Origin: Pseudovibrio japonicus
GTDB taxonomy: Bacteria > Pseudomonadota > Alphaproteobacteria > Rhizobiales > Stappiaceae
Assembly: GCF_014651595.1 (NCBI RefSeq)
Contig: NZ_BMXE01000001.1
Span: 1-64,000, forward strand
Length of the DNA stretch: 64,000 bases
Direction of reading: 5' to 3'
In this document: piece after piece, positions 45,713 to 55,741 of the stretch
How positions within the stretch are numbered: position 1 is the first letter of the stretch
How the letters are laid out: each line of letters opens with the position of its first letter
The notes under the pieces: generated by a model
Told to the model about the DNA's origin: nothing
Database searches by the model: none
Seen by the model: only the letters and a program-made list of their open reading frames with translations
Made by a program: the position numbers and the translations under genes

Positions 45713-46465
45713 ATGGTATTTTCAGTGTTTCACGAAATGAAGAAACAGGGACCGCTTAACGCACTCTTTCTAAATTGTACGTTGAAGAATGGACCCGAAG
45801 TATCGAACACAGAAGCGCTTTGCAATCTTCTAATTGAAAGACTGAAAGCACACGAACCGAGCATTGAGACTGAGACCGTTCGTGTTGTCGATTACAACGT
45901 CAAACCGGGCGTCGCCAATGACGAAGGTGAAGGTGACGAGTGGCCACAGATCCTCGAAAAGATTAAGCGTTGCAATATTATAGTACCAGCGATGCCAATC
46001 TGGATGGGCGTTCGCTCTTCCGTTATACAACGCGTGATCGAACGGCTCGACGGCACCACCAAGACGGTCATGTGTGAAAAGACCGGACAGTTTCCACTTT
46101 ATGGTTCGGTCGCTGGCTGCGTCGTCACCGGCAATGAAGACGGAAGTCACGACTGCATTGCCAACACCTTTGCGAACCTCCTTCATTTCGGTGTAACGGT
46201 GCCGCCTAATACTGATCTCTATTGGGTTGGCGATGCCGGGCCGGGTGCGAGCTATATCGAAGCAGGCGGCGAGCTTTCCCCCTACGTACGCCGAAATGCG
46301 GAACTGACAGCCATCAACTTGCTTTTCGCCGCAAAGCTTCTGCGGGACAACCCTTACCCGATCAATATCGCTGAGCACAATGCAAAGATGATGATGCAGA
46401 ATAAGGTGAAGGCTGAGGCTATGAAACTCGCGATCCAGCACATGCGCGCCAATTTGCCTGATTGA
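45713..46465 (+). CDS. Flavodoxin-like NADPH-dependent FMN reductase-family protein
   Basis: A 250-residue flavodoxin-fold protein. The N-terminal phosphate-binding loop is LNCTLKNGPEVSNTEALC, the second FMN loop is PAMPIWMGVRSSVIQRVIERLDG, and a third is GSVAGCVVTGNEDGS. It would bind FMN and reduce flavin, quinone or an azo-type compound. Both 45713 (MVFSVFHEMKK) and 45737 are possible starts. It lies just right of the decayed IS6 element and left of an RraA remnant. Confidence 0.78.
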   Translation: MVFSVFHEMKKQGPLNALFLNCTLKNGPEVSNTEALCNLLIERLKAHEPSIETETVRVVDYNVKPGVANDEGEGDEWPQILEKIKRCNIIVPAMPIWMGVRSSVIQRVIERLDGTTKTVMCEKTGQFPLYGSVAGCVVTGNEDGSHDCIANTFANLLHFGVTVPPNTDLYWVGDAGPGASYIEAGGELSPYVRRNAELTAINLLFAAKLLRDNPYPINIAEHNAKMMMQNKVKAEAMKLAIQHMRANLPD

Positions 46466-46519
46466 TAAGTACAGCGGCGCCAGACGTAGGCGCCATTTCC
46501 ATACAAAAGGAAGTAATCA

Positions 46520-46657
46520 ATGGGCCTTAGAGAACTCGTGGGCGGCCTTGGTGTGGCTGATGTCGTCGATGCGATGATGATGACATTTCAGCATCGAGCT
46601 CACCTTATCAAATTGGACAGCCCGGATCCAAACCGGCTCTATGGAATTCACGCCTGA
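46520..46657 (+). pseudogene. Truncated RraA/HMG-aldolase-family gene
   Basis: Starts cleanly (ATG after AAAAGGAAG) and encodes GLRELVGGLGVADVVDAMMMTFQHRAHLIKLDSPDPNRL-type sequence (first 40 residues of the family), then stops after 45 codons. A second frame downstream (MEFTPELRLEKGYLCL...) does not match the family, so a deletion joined unrelated DNA. Confidence 0.55.
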
Positions 46658-46820
46658 ATTGCGCCTCGAGAAGGGTTATTTGTGCCTTAACTCAAAAGAT
46701 GCAACAGAGCCCAATGACTTCATGGGGAAGACGATACCCCTTCAGACTGGCAAAAGAGCTCGGTATTTTCCTAGGGATTTAATAAGTTAAAATCTGGCAT
46801 CAAACAACTTAGCATTGCCC

Positions 46821-47312
46821 CTAGTGATCTGCTTGGCGGGCCCTCAGCCAGTGATCGAATGACCAGCGTCCGCTGCCGGCGATAAAGAGAAAGATAAGAC
46901 TCAGCAACATCGTCATGTCCGCTCTGGCCTCGTGCTGCGCGCTCCAAAAACCATAGCGGTTCATTTCGGGTACGTTAAAAAGCCACCAATCGTGCCCTAG
47001 CAGGATTGGTAGCTTGGTGGACAGCAGTGCAACGCACATGGTGATAATCAGTGGGATGGTCGCCAAGCGTGTGAAGACCCCGAAGATGATCATCAAACCG
47101 CACAGGATTTCAACTACTCCCACAAAGGGGCCGAAAAACTCCGGAAAAGGAATACCGATTCCGGCAAAACGTCCGGCCCCGAGAATGTCGGCGAACAGCA
47201 GCTTCTGGAGCCCTTCTGGAAAGAAAACCGTCAGGCCAACTGCTAGGCGAATAAATATGATGGCACTAGCGCAAGCGGTTTCTTCGTACCTGCTGAGAAA
47301 AATAGGCTTCAC
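46821..47312 (-). CDS. DoxX-family membrane protein
   Basis: A 163-residue four-helix membrane protein with RLAVGLTVFFPEGLQKL, GIGIPFPEFFGPFVGVVEILCGLMIIFGVFTRLA and a C-terminal helix (TMLLSLIFLFIAG). The DoxX family is a loose group named after thiosulfate:quinone oxidoreductase subunits; most members have no known role. Intact, but isolated among remnants. Confidence 0.85.
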   Translation of the reverse strand: MKPIFLSRYEETACASAIIFIRLAVGLTVFFPEGLQKLLFADILGAGRFAGIGIPFPEFFGPFVGVVEILCGLMIIFGVFTRLATIPLIITMCVALLSTKLPILLGHDWWLFNVPEMNRYGFWSAQHEARADMTMLLSLIFLFIAGSGRWSFDHWLRARQADH

Positions 47313-47580
47313 TTTGTGTCCTTACCTGATTACGCGCAGCTCAAAAACTGGCTGCGGTTATTCATAAAAAAGACCGGCCTCCGCTGGAAAACAGACCATA
47401 CAAACTCAATTGGCTCTGTCAAACCCCGATTAAGCCCTAACAAGGCGGTTGTATCGCAAACTTTTTCAGTCTTGCGCGACATGAGGAGCTGAGCAAGTCA
47501 CACATCGATGAGTTTGACGACCGGCTCGCTGGGCACCGGCCAGAATGTCAAGTAATTCTCCACTTGGCGGCGCACCCAAA
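47313..47580. other. Non-coding debris between DoxX and IS66 remnant
   Basis: No frame recognised. GGCTCTGTCAAAC near 47412 resembles insertion-sequence ends, but no partner was found. Confidence 0.3.
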
Positions 47581-47735
47581 TGCATCACCAAATACTCGAG
47601 CTGCCTCACCCTGTTCCTCGAAGATGGCCGAATTGAACTGGCCAGCAACAGTGTGGAGTGTACCATTCGTACGGTTGCCCTTAATTGCAAAAAATGATGT
47701 TCTCAGGGCGGCTTTGGTTACTTTGCGGGCCGGAT
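47581..47735 (+). mobile_element. IS66-family transposase remnant
   Basis: In frame from 47581: CLTLFLEDGRIELASNSVECTIRTVALNCKK, then a stop, matching the IS66 C-terminal motif DGRIExDxNxVERxIRPxALxRKN. The flanking parts of the transposase are absent. Confidence 0.75.
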
Positions 47736-47741
47736 ACTGGC

Positions 47742-48260
47742 TTAAACGGTAATCCCGCAGGCTTGCTCGTGGGACTTTGTCATGGATTGAACGATGCCAT
47801 CTATGAGAATGCCTTTTTCGAAGTCAATCAGGTTGGCTTCTTCGCTCTGCAGCCTTTTTAGGATTTCGCTCACCTCGATAACCTTCAGGTTATTAAAGCC
47901 AAGGCTCTAGCCCGGCGCTGGGATGAAGCGGTCATAGGGCGGGTGCGCGCGGCCAGCCAGAATGGTCTTGTAGCCTCGAGCTGCAGGACGACCCTAGGCC
48001 CTATAGATGTACAGTTCGTTCATGCGCTCCTGATCATATACGATGGAGCCTTTGGAGCCGAAGATCTGCAGGGTAATGCGGCGTTTAAGGCCCCATGCGG
48101 AGCGGCTGAGCTGAATTGTGCCATTCCGCCATTTGCAAGCTCGAACAGAACAGTTGCCATATCCTAGGTTTCGACCGGCATGTCATTGCCTTTGGCATCC
48201 TTCCAGGCCTGGTAGCTTTTGCTCATATGGCAGAGGACCTTGGTCAGAGGTTGTTTGTTA
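47742..48260 (-). pseudogene. Gfo/Idh/MocA-family oxidoreductase pseudogene (C-terminal half)
   Basis: Read on the minus strand in pieces: WKDAKGNDMPVET, stop, DMATVLFELANGGMAQFSS. After a frameshift come IFGSKGSIVYDQERMNELYIYRA, stop, YKTILAGRAHPPYDRFIPAPG, stop, LGFNNLKVIEVSEIL, LIDFEKGILIDGIVQSMTKS and the end at 47742. At least three stops and a frameshift; the NAD-binding N-terminal half is missing. Confidence 0.75.
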
Positions 48261-48575
48261 TTTAGAACCAAGAAGCAAAATACTGTAGCACTCGAAAATG
48301 CTCAGCAGACAATACTCTCAGTTGGGCACCCTGGAAAAATCTCAAGCCCGGAGGTCCAAAAACGAAGAGCGCTCTATTGAAACTGGGGTTGTCATTTAAT
48401 GCCCATAATTATGTACTAGCGAGGATCGTCCCTTAGGAGAGAATATAATAAGTCTTTGTGAGGGAAATAGTTTAGTTCAGGGAAATTCTGTTCCGCACTT
48501 GAGATTAGGAATAATTATAGACACCCCCCTGTAAGAACTCCCATATGAAGATAAGCTATAGGTCAATATAAGAAC
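48261..48575. other. Upstream region of the rml cluster
   Basis: No gene seen. The promoter of the rmlBDA transcript should lie in the AT-rich 48420-48560; hexamers with good spacing were not certain. Confidence 0.35.
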
Positions 48576-49637
48576 ATGAAGATCTTGGTTACGGGAGGCG
48601 CTGGTTTCATTGGATCAGCCCTTATCCGACATATTTTGCATGAAACCGAACACGAAGTTCTCAATATTGACGCTCTTACTTACGCGGCAATGCCCGAAGC
48701 CTTGGAAGGTTGTGGTAGCTCTAAGAAGTATAGTTTTAGACAGATTGATATTCGTGATGCTATTGCTCTCGAAGAAGTGTTTGCACGTTATTCTCCAGAT
48801 GCAGTAATGCATTTGGCTGCGGAAAGTCATGTTGACCGATCAATCGATAGCCCCGCTACCTTTATCGAGACTAATATCATTGGCACATTTAACCTTCTTC
48901 AGGCGTCACTTCGTCATTGGAAGTCACTGGCTCCTCGAAACAGGAAATCGTTTAGGTTCCATCACATATCAACTGACGAAGTCTACGGAACTCTAAAAAT
49001 AGACGACCCGACATTTACCGAAACAACTGCCTATACGCCAAATTCACCGTATTCGGCTAGCAAAGCAAGTTCTGACCATCTTGTACGTGCTTGGTTCGAG
49101 ACCTACGGCCTTCCGGCCTTGATTTCGAATTGTTCTAACAACTATGGTCATTGGCAGTTTCCAGAAAAGCTTATTCCGCTGACTATTATCAAGGCGATAC
49201 AGGGTGCTACTATTCCCGTGTATGGTACGGGCGAAAACATTCGAGATTGGCTATTCGTTGAAGATCATGCTGACGCTTTACTCAATATTCTGGCAAAAGG
49301 TGTTGTTGGAGAGACCTACAACGTTGGCGGAAAGTCGGAAAAAACAAATATCGAAGTCGTAAGGCAAATCTGCAGTATTCTTGATAAGCACCATCCAAAC
49401 GGTGCGCCTCATGAACGTCATGTCTCTTTTGTCTCTGATCGGCCCGGACACGATCTTCGTTATGGCGTAAATACCGATAAAATTGAGCGAGAACTCGGCT
49501 GGTCTCCGAAAGAAACGTTTGAAAGTGGCCTGGAGAAGACCGCCCTTTGGTACTTAAATAACCAGAGTTGGTGGCAAAAAAAGCCCAAAGGCAAACGTCT
49601 CGGCCTTGCGGAAAATATTCCCGGTGAGGTGATATAG
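48576..49637 (+). CDS. rmlB: RmlB, dTDP-glucose 4,6-dehydratase
   Basis: Second step of dTDP-L-rhamnose synthesis. A 353-residue extended SDR with [30 protein letters not shown], the catalytic STDEVYGTL and [14 protein letters not shown] (YxxxK). [15 protein letters not shown] and [17 protein letters not shown] follow. The set is complete. First gene of a plus-strand operon, one base before rmlD. Confidence 0.95.
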   Translation: MKILVTGGAGFIGSALIRHILHETEHEVLNIDALTYAAMPEALEGCGSSKKYSFRQIDIRDAIALEEVFARYSPDAVMHLAAESHVDRSIDSPATFIETNIIGTFNLLQASLRHWKSLAPRNRKSFRFHHISTDEVYGTLKIDDPTFTETTAYTPNSPYSASKASSDHLVRAWFETYGLPALISNCSNNYGHWQFPEKLIPLTIIKAIQGATIPVYGTGENIRDWLFVEDHADALLNILAKGVVGETYNVGGKSEKTNIEVVRQICSILDKHHPNGAPHERHVSFVSDRPGHDLRYGVNTDKIERELGWSPKETFESGLEKTALWYLNNQSWWQKKPKGKRLGLAENIPGEVI

Positions 49638-49638
49638 C

Positions 49639-50529
49639 ATGAGTATTGTTGTTGTTGGAGCAACTGGACAATTGGCACGCTCTTTAAATGATAGCTATGC
49701 TAGCGTTTCAGATAGTCCAGTATTTGTAGGCCGTGAACAGTTAGACGTCAGACATCTCGATGCTATTCCAATGTTACTCGATGAACTTCAACCTACAATA
49801 CTTATAAACGCAACAGCCTATACAGCAGTAGACCTAGCAGAACGAGATCGTGAAGCTGCCTTTTTTGTAAATACGAAAGCGCCAGCGGGAATGGCACTTT
49901 GGTCCGCGCGTAATGATTGCAAATTCGTCCATATATCAACGGACTATGTATTCGATGGTGACCTAGGACGTCCTTATACAGAGCTTCATTGTGCTAAGCC
50001 GTTAAACCATTACGGACAAACAAAGCGAGATGGCGAGAAGGCTGTGCTTGATGTGAGCGGTAACAGTCTCATTTTTAGGACTTCTTGGTTACATAGCCCT
50101 TACGGGAAGAACTTTTTGACCACGATGCTTGATCTTGCAACAAAGCGAGATAGCCTCCGCATTGTTTCTGATCAGTTTGGCAATCCTACCTGTGCTTTAG
50201 ATTTAGCCGATACCATTAAGGCAGCTGTGTCGCCGCTTAATGGCCCGGAACTAAGTGGCCTTTATCACGCCTCTTCTGTTGGCGGCACCAGCTGGAGCGG
50301 TTTCGCTGAGAGTATATTTTCTCTTGCGCTCCAATATAATCTATTGAAACGCGTCCCTGAGCTGGAGCCAATACCAAGCTCAGAATTTCCAACCCCTGCA
50401 GATAGAGCAAAGGACACTCGTCTGGCCTGTAGTCTACTGGCCGAAAAGGGATTGTCTTTGCCGGGATGGAAGCTTGGTGCTCAAAGAACAATTGCGACAA
50501 TAGCCAAAAGAAAAAGAGAAGCGCAATGA
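49639..50529 (+). CDS. rmlD: RmlD, dTDP-4-dehydrorhamnose reductase
   Basis: Last step of dTDP-L-rhamnose formation. 296 residues: [44 protein letters not shown] (YxxxK) and [13 protein letters not shown]. It overlaps rmlA in ATGA. Confidence 0.93.
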   Translation: MSIVVVGATGQLARSLNDSYASVSDSPVFVGREQLDVRHLDAIPMLLDELQPTILINATAYTAVDLAERDREAAFFVNTKAPAGMALWSARNDCKFVHISTDYVFDGDLGRPYTELHCAKPLNHYGQTKRDGEKAVLDVSGNSLIFRTSWLHSPYGKNFLTTMLDLATKRDSLRIVSDQFGNPTCALDLADTIKAAVSPLNGPELSGLYHASSVGGTSWSGFAESIFSLALQYNLLKRVPELEPIPSSEFPTPADRAKDTRLACSLLAEKGLSLPGWKLGAQRTIATIAKRKREAQ

Positions 50530-51311
50530 AGGGAATAATTCTTGCTGGCGGGTCAGGAACACGCCTTCATCCGGTGACACTTGCAGTGTCAAAACAATTG
50601 TTGCCTGTCTACGACAAACCGATGATCTATTACCCGCTTTCGGTGTTAATGCTGGCTGGCATTCAAGAGGTCCTGATTATTTCGACACCTGTTGATTTAC
50701 CAGGATTCAAACGTCTTTTGGGAGACGGTTCACAATGGGGAATCTCAATTTCTTACGCTGAACAACCTTCTCCTGACGGTATCGCCCAAGCATTCATTAT
50801 CGGTAAAGACTTTATCGGCGGTGAACCCGTTGCATTGATACTTGGCGACAACATTTTTTATGGACACGGTTTGACTAAGCAATTGAAATTGGCAGCCACA
50901 TTGAAGTCTGGCGCGACTGTTTTTGCCTATCAAGTTGCTAATCCTGAAAGATATGGCGTCGTATCCTTTGATAATGAAGGAATGGCGCTCAACATCGAAG
51001 AAAAACCACTGGTGCCCAAGTCTAACTACGCGGTTACCGGATTATATTTCTATGACAGTGATGTGGTCAAAGTTGCCTCAGAGATAGAGCCATCAGCGAG
51101 AGGCGAACTAGAGATTACCGACGTAAATCTGGAATATCTCAAGCGCGGCAAGCTTAGGGTGGAGAAAATGGGGCGTGGCTATGCATGGCTAGATACTGGG
51201 ACACCTGAATCTCTTCTTCAAGCATCAAGCTTTGTGCAGACACTACAGGCTAGGCAGGGTGTTCAAATAGGTGATTTGGATGAGATCTCAGATCTTATGA
51301 ATCTCAAATAA
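50526..51311 (+). CDS. rmlA: RmlA, glucose-1-phosphate thymidylyltransferase with short C-terminus
   Basis: First enzyme of the dTDP-rhamnose route. [45 protein letters not shown] and [16 protein letters not shown] are all present. The protein ends at 261 residues (ISDLMNLK), where the long-form RmlA family runs to about 290 and closes with an NGYGQYL-type helix. The catalytic core is intact; the missing tail belongs to the C-terminal helices that shape the allosteric site and oligomer. Start ATG at 50526 overlaps the rmlD stop. Confidence 0.9.
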   Translation: MKGIILAGGSGTRLHPVTLAVSKQLLPVYDKPMIYYPLSVLMLAGIQEVLIISTPVDLPGFKRLLGDGSQWGISISYAEQPSPDGIAQAFIIGKDFIGGEPVALILGDNIFYGHGLTKQLKLAATLKSGATVFAYQVANPERYGVVSFDNEGMALNIEEKPLVPKSNYAVTGLYFYDSDVVKVASEIEPSARGELEITDVNLEYLKRGKLRVEKMGRGYAWLDTGTPESLLQASSFVQTLQARQGVQIGDLDEISDLMNLK

Positions 51312-51345
51312 GAACAATTATATTAATAACAAAAGGTCTAGTCCA

Positions 51346-52125
51346 ATGCTTCTTAGTGCATCATACAATTATTTTAATGGCGAAGAACATTTATTAGCGT
51401 CACTAAGGTCTATCGCAAATTCGGTTGAGCATGTTTCAATCGTATACCAAGCAACCTCTAATTCTGGTGAGCCTATTTCCGAAGAAGCGTTGGACGCACT
51501 ATCAGATGCAATCGGAGAAAAATTGGTCAATGATGTAAGCTTATACGAACCCGACCTAACTTTACCAAGATCCGTGAATGAACGAAATAAGAGAAACTGG
51601 GGTCTAAAAATTGCTAAATTACGTAAATCAACTCATTTTATGACGATGGATGTAGATGAGTTTTATAGAGAGACTGAATTAATTTCTGCAAGAAGACTAA
51701 TTGCAGAACACGGATACAATAGTACGAGCGCAGCTTCGTTCTTTCACCTAAAATCACCTCGCTATCGTTCAAAGTTACCTGATAGTACGAACGTATCGTT
51801 AATAACTAAGATTGAACCGTGGTCGAAATTTCGGCCAAAACAAAACTACTATATCCCGATGGTTGACCCCACGCGTAATCTAAAAACTCTTCTTAAGAAA
51901 CACCATCACTTTTCTATTGATTGCGTTGCTATGTATCATATGAATCTAGTGCGACGAGATATTGATAGTAAATTTAGAAATACATCAACTACCGATAATA
52001 AGTTTCTCGATAGTTTGCGGAAAAATATCGATAATTGGAATTTTGGCACACCGTTCGAATTCCCCAATAAGGGGATGTATGAAATTGCGGAAGTAGAAAA
52101 TGAATTTAATACTTTCGATAATTGA
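51346..52125 (+). CDS. Glycosyltransferase (GT2/GT-A-like), AT-rich
   Basis: A 259-residue protein starting with LLSASYNYFNGEEHLLASLRSI, a GT2-like opening. A DxD-type motif follows (MTMDVDEFYRE, about residues 98-106). The C-terminal half is basic and aromatic. Function in sugar transfer is inferred from this motif and the locus. Clearly lower GC than the rml genes before it. AAAAGG precedes the ATG. Confidence 0.6.
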   Translation: MLLSASYNYFNGEEHLLASLRSIANSVEHVSIVYQATSNSGEPISEEALDALSDAIGEKLVNDVSLYEPDLTLPRSVNERNKRNWGLKIAKLRKSTHFMTMDVDEFYRETELISARRLIAEHGYNSTSAASFFHLKSPRYRSKLPDSTNVSLITKIEPWSKFRPKQNYYIPMVDPTRNLKTLLKKHHHFSIDCVAMYHMNLVRRDIDSKFRNTSTTDNKFLDSLRKNIDNWNFGTPFEFPNKGMYEIAEVENEFNTFDN

Positions 52126-52206
52126 CGTGGCTTAGGGTGTGAAATTTACTCCAGTTGCCGACGGCACTTGCATATAGAGTTCGAAAAGCAAACTCTGTTA
52201 AACCAA

Positions 52207-52929
52207 ATGAAGAACAAAGTCATGAAGAAGCTAATTTTCATAGCAGGAAGTCCTCGATCAGGTACCACGGCACTGACAAGACTCATCGCTGCGAGCTATG
52301 ACGTTCATCATGTAACAGCCAGAGAGTTAGGGACTAATATTGATTCCAAAGAGACATGGGAAAGTGGAATATTTGGGCGCATCACAAACGATGAAGCGAT
52401 CGTCGATCGCTTCGAAAAAATTGATTGTATTCCGCCTTATCTATTAGAGAAAACACCAGACAATATCTTCCATATCAATCGTATTTTGAAGGTGTTTCCA
52501 GACTCCAAAATTATCATTCCAATTAGGTCAGGTGTTGACGTTGTAAAATCACTTCAAGTTGCAAAAGAAACTTTTTTAGAAGAAGAGCCGAATTTTAAAA
52601 AATCATGTCGACAATGGCGACAGTCAACAGAAATTATTGTGAAACTGCCTAAAGATAGTAGAATTTTATTGGTCGATTATGAACGGTTTATGGCCGATAA
52701 ACATGGCACGGCTGAGAATATATTCAAGTTTCTTGGTATTTCAACACGGAACATCTCCGAATGTGTGAATGAGATGCAGAACAACGCGAAAGAGCGCGTA
52801 AAGGGTGTAGTTGGTCGTTCAATAACGGGCGGACAACAGTCATTTACAGTAAGGGAGGTACTTCTGTTTGTTCGGCTGTGCGGATTCCTTGAGTATCGAG
52901 TCTGGAAATTGCGCCGAAGTTTACGATGA
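52207..52929 (+). CDS. Sulfotransferase-family protein
   Basis: A 240-residue PAPS-dependent sulfotransferase fold. The 5'-phosphosulfate loop is IFIAGSPRSGTTALTRLI near the N-terminus, and the 3'-phosphate region is IIIPIRSGVDVVKSL. ILLVDYERFM follows, then FLGI. It would add sulfate to a hydroxyl of a sugar in the glycan made by this cluster; the acceptor is inference. ATGs at 52207 and 52222 are both credible; a TTG opens the frame at 52168. Confidence 0.8.
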   Translation: MKNKVMKKLIFIAGSPRSGTTALTRLIAASYDVHHVTARELGTNIDSKETWESGIFGRITNDEAIVDRFEKIDCIPPYLLEKTPDNIFHINRILKVFPDSKIIIPIRSGVDVVKSLQVAKETFLEEEPNFKKSCRQWRQSTEIIVKLPKDSRILLVDYERFMADKHGTAENIFKFLGISTRNISECVNEMQNNAKERVKGVVGRSITGGQQSFTVREVLLFVRLCGFLEYRVWKLRRSLR

Positions 52930-52967
52930 TGCAGTTCGCCAACACTATGAGATTTTAAAATACAGTC

Positions 52968-54086
52968 ATGAAAATATTAATCTGTAATAGTAGTTTAGTG
53001 AACCTAGCTGGCTCGGAATTACATTGTCTTGAACTAGCAATCTATTATCAAGAGCAGGGACATGAGGTGTTGCTTGCATCTTTAGAGGTCGGCGGCGAGA
53101 TTGCCGCAGAAATGCGATCAAAGCAATTAAGCTCAAAGCTTATCTCTGAACTGACAGAAAGTGATGAGTGGGACATAATTTGGACGCATCATATTAGCTG
53201 CTTTCATGCCGTCCATATAGAAAGAAAACTTAAGGCAAGGCATCACGTGCATGGTGTACTATCAGTCACAGAGCCTTTAGAAGCCCCCCCTATTCCGAAG
53301 GATTTGGCACCCGATTTTGAGAGTTTCCTAATTTTATGTAATAGCAAAATGACACTGGATTACGTTAAGGAGCTAATTCCTTCCACTATCGATACATGCG
53401 TCTTTTTTAATGTATGCCGAGAGCCATCTGGGCGAAAGGGTGTATTTTGTCATGATGAATGTAACCCAACGAATATAGCGATAGTTTCTAATCATGTTCC
53501 TTACGAGTTAAGAAAACTTGCGCAAAGGGCGAGGAGATTTGGAACAAGCGTTGATATCTTTGGTCTCCAATATGAACGCAAGCGGATAACTCAAGAGTTT
53601 TTGTCAATTTACGATGTCGTTATTTCAATTGGAAAAACAGTTCAGTATTGCATGGCAGAAGGCGTTCCAGTTTTTGTTTATGACCACTTTGGAGGGCCAG
53701 GTTGGTTGAGTAAGCAAAATCTTGAGCGCGCTGAATACTTCAATTTTAATGGCAAGTGCACGCGAAACAAGCGTTCTGCAAGACGTCTGTGGGCTCAAGT
53801 GCTTGATGGATATAGCAATTCATTGTCTGAGCTGGAACATTTTCAAAACCATGCAATGATCCAGTATGAAATTTCGTCTCAAATTAGGCAGAAGATCCCA
53901 AATTCAGGATACTTGAAAGCTCATCAATTAATTAGTGATGATGAGCAAGGTTCAAAAATTGCCAAGCACCTAGATTATCTAAGTAGAAATACGCGATGTA
54001 ACAAAGTTAAGACGCGCCCTTTTCTGAGCAAATTAAGAAAAGAAATGAAGAAGATAAAAAGGTCCGTCGTTGGCTTCGAGCAGTAA
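52968..54086 (+). CDS. GT-B-like glycosyltransferase, AT-rich
   Basis: 372 residues. The N-terminal Rossmann-like part has ILICNSSLVNLAGSELHCLELAIYYQEQGHEVLLAS, the usual GT4-type opening. The C-terminal half includes DVVISIGKTVQYCMAEGVPVFVYDHFGGPGWL, a nucleotide-sugar binding pattern. A basic tail closes it (KLRKEMKKIKR). No close family was recognised, so specificity is open. Confidence 0.6.
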   Translation: MKILICNSSLVNLAGSELHCLELAIYYQEQGHEVLLASLEVGGEIAAEMRSKQLSSKLISELTESDEWDIIWTHHISCFHAVHIERKLKARHHVHGVLSVTEPLEAPPIPKDLAPDFESFLILCNSKMTLDYVKELIPSTIDTCVFFNVCREPSGRKGVFCHDECNPTNIAIVSNHVPYELRKLAQRARRFGTSVDIFGLQYERKRITQEFLSIYDVVISIGKTVQYCMAEGVPVFVYDHFGGPGWLSKQNLERAEYFNFNGKCTRNKRSARRLWAQVLDGYSNSLSELEHFQNHAMIQYEISSQIRQKIPNSGYLKAHQLISDDEQGSKIAKHLDYLSRNTRCNKVKTRPFLSKLRKEMKKIKRSVVGFEQ

Positions 54087-54115
54087 GTACGGTTCACTAT
54101 GAAGTGTGGCGTTAA

Positions 54116-55171
54116 ATGACAGAGAAAACAGCATTATCTAAAGTAAAAAGAGAGATTTTTCGTATCGCCATTAGACAGCCGCGAAGCGTATATAAAAGAC
54201 TAAATATTACAATTACAGATTCTTTTTATTCAAATTTTGAAGATCGACTTACAAAGATGCAATATGGTCAAATTGCCGCATCGGCAAAAGTCGCAGTTTA
54301 TTTAGTTCACCAGCCCGATGGTATCCGCTCCCATTCTTATCATTCACTTCGTCACCTTATATCTCTTGGTTATGCTCCGGTAATCGTGATAAATGGTAGG
54401 CACTCGGAAGGGGAAGTGCAAAAACTACTATCTTACGGCTGGGTGGTCATTCAAAGACCTAATTATGGATATGATTTTGGCGGGTATAAGAGCGCCCTAT
54501 CCTTCTTAAAGAATAAATCTGATCCCGAGTATCTACTACTAATTAACGACTCCATTGAATTTCCAACAACAAACCAAACATCTTTCATACCACGTATGGA
54601 AAACTCCAACTGTGATTTTGTCGGAATTGAGGAATATTCACATGTTGATATTCACTTCAGTGGGTCGGAAGATTACTTTCGAAAATTAATGGAGGGAAAG
54701 AACATTGATCAGTCCAACCGGCACATTTGTTCATATCTACTATTAATCAAAAGGCGATTATTACATGATCCGGTTTTTGTAAAATTTTGGGATGATTTTA
54801 TTCCTAAATCAGATCGTATCTATGCGATTTCGAAGGGTGAAGTAGGCTTAACTCAAGCAATTATCAAGAATAATATCACCTTAGAGACCTTGGTTAATAG
54901 GAGTGAGTATTCGGATTACCTTAACGGGTTGGTAGATAATGAGTTGGTTGAGCTTTGCAGCATACTGAACACGCCTCCTCCAATTGCGGAATACCTAAAA
55001 ATTAAATCTGGACAATATATCTCTGGGAATATCCCAAGAGAAGAATTAGAAAACTTAATTTTTCAGCTCCTTTTGCACTTCCATTCAGTACATCTTTTCC
55101 CAGATGGGCTGGAAAAGCACTTTTTCATTGGCATTAGAAAGAGAAAAACGTATACATTGCCCGATATATGA
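54116..55171 (+). CDS. RgpF-like rhamnan synthesis protein
   Basis: 351 residues. The central part AVYLVHQPDGIRSHSYHSLRHLISLGYAPVIVING, RPNYGYDFGGYKSALSFL and LLLINDSIEFPT is the signature of the rhamnan synthesis F family. Members extend or finish rhamnose polymers, for example in streptococcal rhamnan. It is AT-rich and last in the plus-strand operon, nine bases from the convergent rmlC. Confidence 0.8.
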   Translation: MTEKTALSKVKREIFRIAIRQPRSVYKRLNITITDSFYSNFEDRLTKMQYGQIAASAKVAVYLVHQPDGIRSHSYHSLRHLISLGYAPVIVINGRHSEGEVQKLLSYGWVVIQRPNYGYDFGGYKSALSFLKNKSDPEYLLLINDSIEFPTTNQTSFIPRMENSNCDFVGIEEYSHVDIHFSGSEDYFRKLMEGKNIDQSNRHICSYLLLIKRRLLHDPVFVKFWDDFIPKSDRIYAISKGEVGLTQAIIKNNITLETLVNRSEYSDYLNGLVDNELVELCSILNTPPPIAEYLKIKSGQYISGNIPREELENLIFQLLLHFHSVHLFPDGLEKHFFIGIRKRKTYTLPDI

Positions 55172-55179
55172 GCTCAAAT

Positions 55180-55734
55180 TCAGATTAGGTTGTCCACTGC
55201 ACTTAATCTCGGCAGCTTCCTATCCTTTTCAGAGAGTATCGGATCAGCTGCGCCTATTGGCCAGTCAATATTAACATCAGGATCGTTCCATTGAACGCCA
55301 GCATCGTGTTCTGGAGAATAGGGATTGTCGACTTTGTATTGGAATTCTGTGTTAGCTTCCAAAGTCAAAAATCCATGGAGAAAACCTTTTGGGATGAATA
55401 GCTGGTTTCCTTCCTCAGCAGAGAGTTCTACCCCAGCCCATTTTCCATATGTTGGAGATGACCTTCTGATATCGACCGCAACATCAAACACCCGCCCGCG
55501 TGACACCCTGACCAACTTGCTCTGCTCGAAAGGTGCCCGTTGGAAGTGAAGGCCTCGAAGTACACCTCGATCTCTGGAGTATGAATGGTTGTCTTGCACG
55601 AAGTTGATTGGCTTACCTATCAACTCGTCGAATTTCTTTTTTGAATAAGTTTCTGAAAAGAATCCCCGCTCATCGCCAAACCTGTCTGGCGTTAGAACAA
55701 TCAACTCAGGAATCGATAGTCTTCTAATGTCCAT
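55180..55734 (-). CDS. rmlC: RmlC, dTDP-4-dehydrorhamnose 3,5-epimerase
   Basis: A 184-residue cupin epimerase: PDRFGDERGFFSETYS, FVQDNHSYSRDRGVLRGLHFQ (catalytic His), FDVAVDIRRSSPTYGKWAGV and FIPKGFLHGFLTL. The ATG at 55734 (MDIRRLSIPELI) is the conserved start; a frame start at 55779 would overlap the GT2 gene. The gene completes the rml set but faces the others. Confidence 0.94.
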   Translation of the reverse strand: MDIRRLSIPELIVLTPDRFGDERGFFSETYSKKKFDELIGKPINFVQDNHSYSRDRGVLRGLHFQRAPFEQSKLVRVSRGRVFDVAVDIRRSSPTYGKWAGVELSAEEGNQLFIPKGFLHGFLTLEANTEFQYKVDNPYSPEHDAGVQWNDPDVNIDWPIGAADPILSEKDRKLPRLSAVDNLI

Positions 55735-55741
55735 TCTTTTC

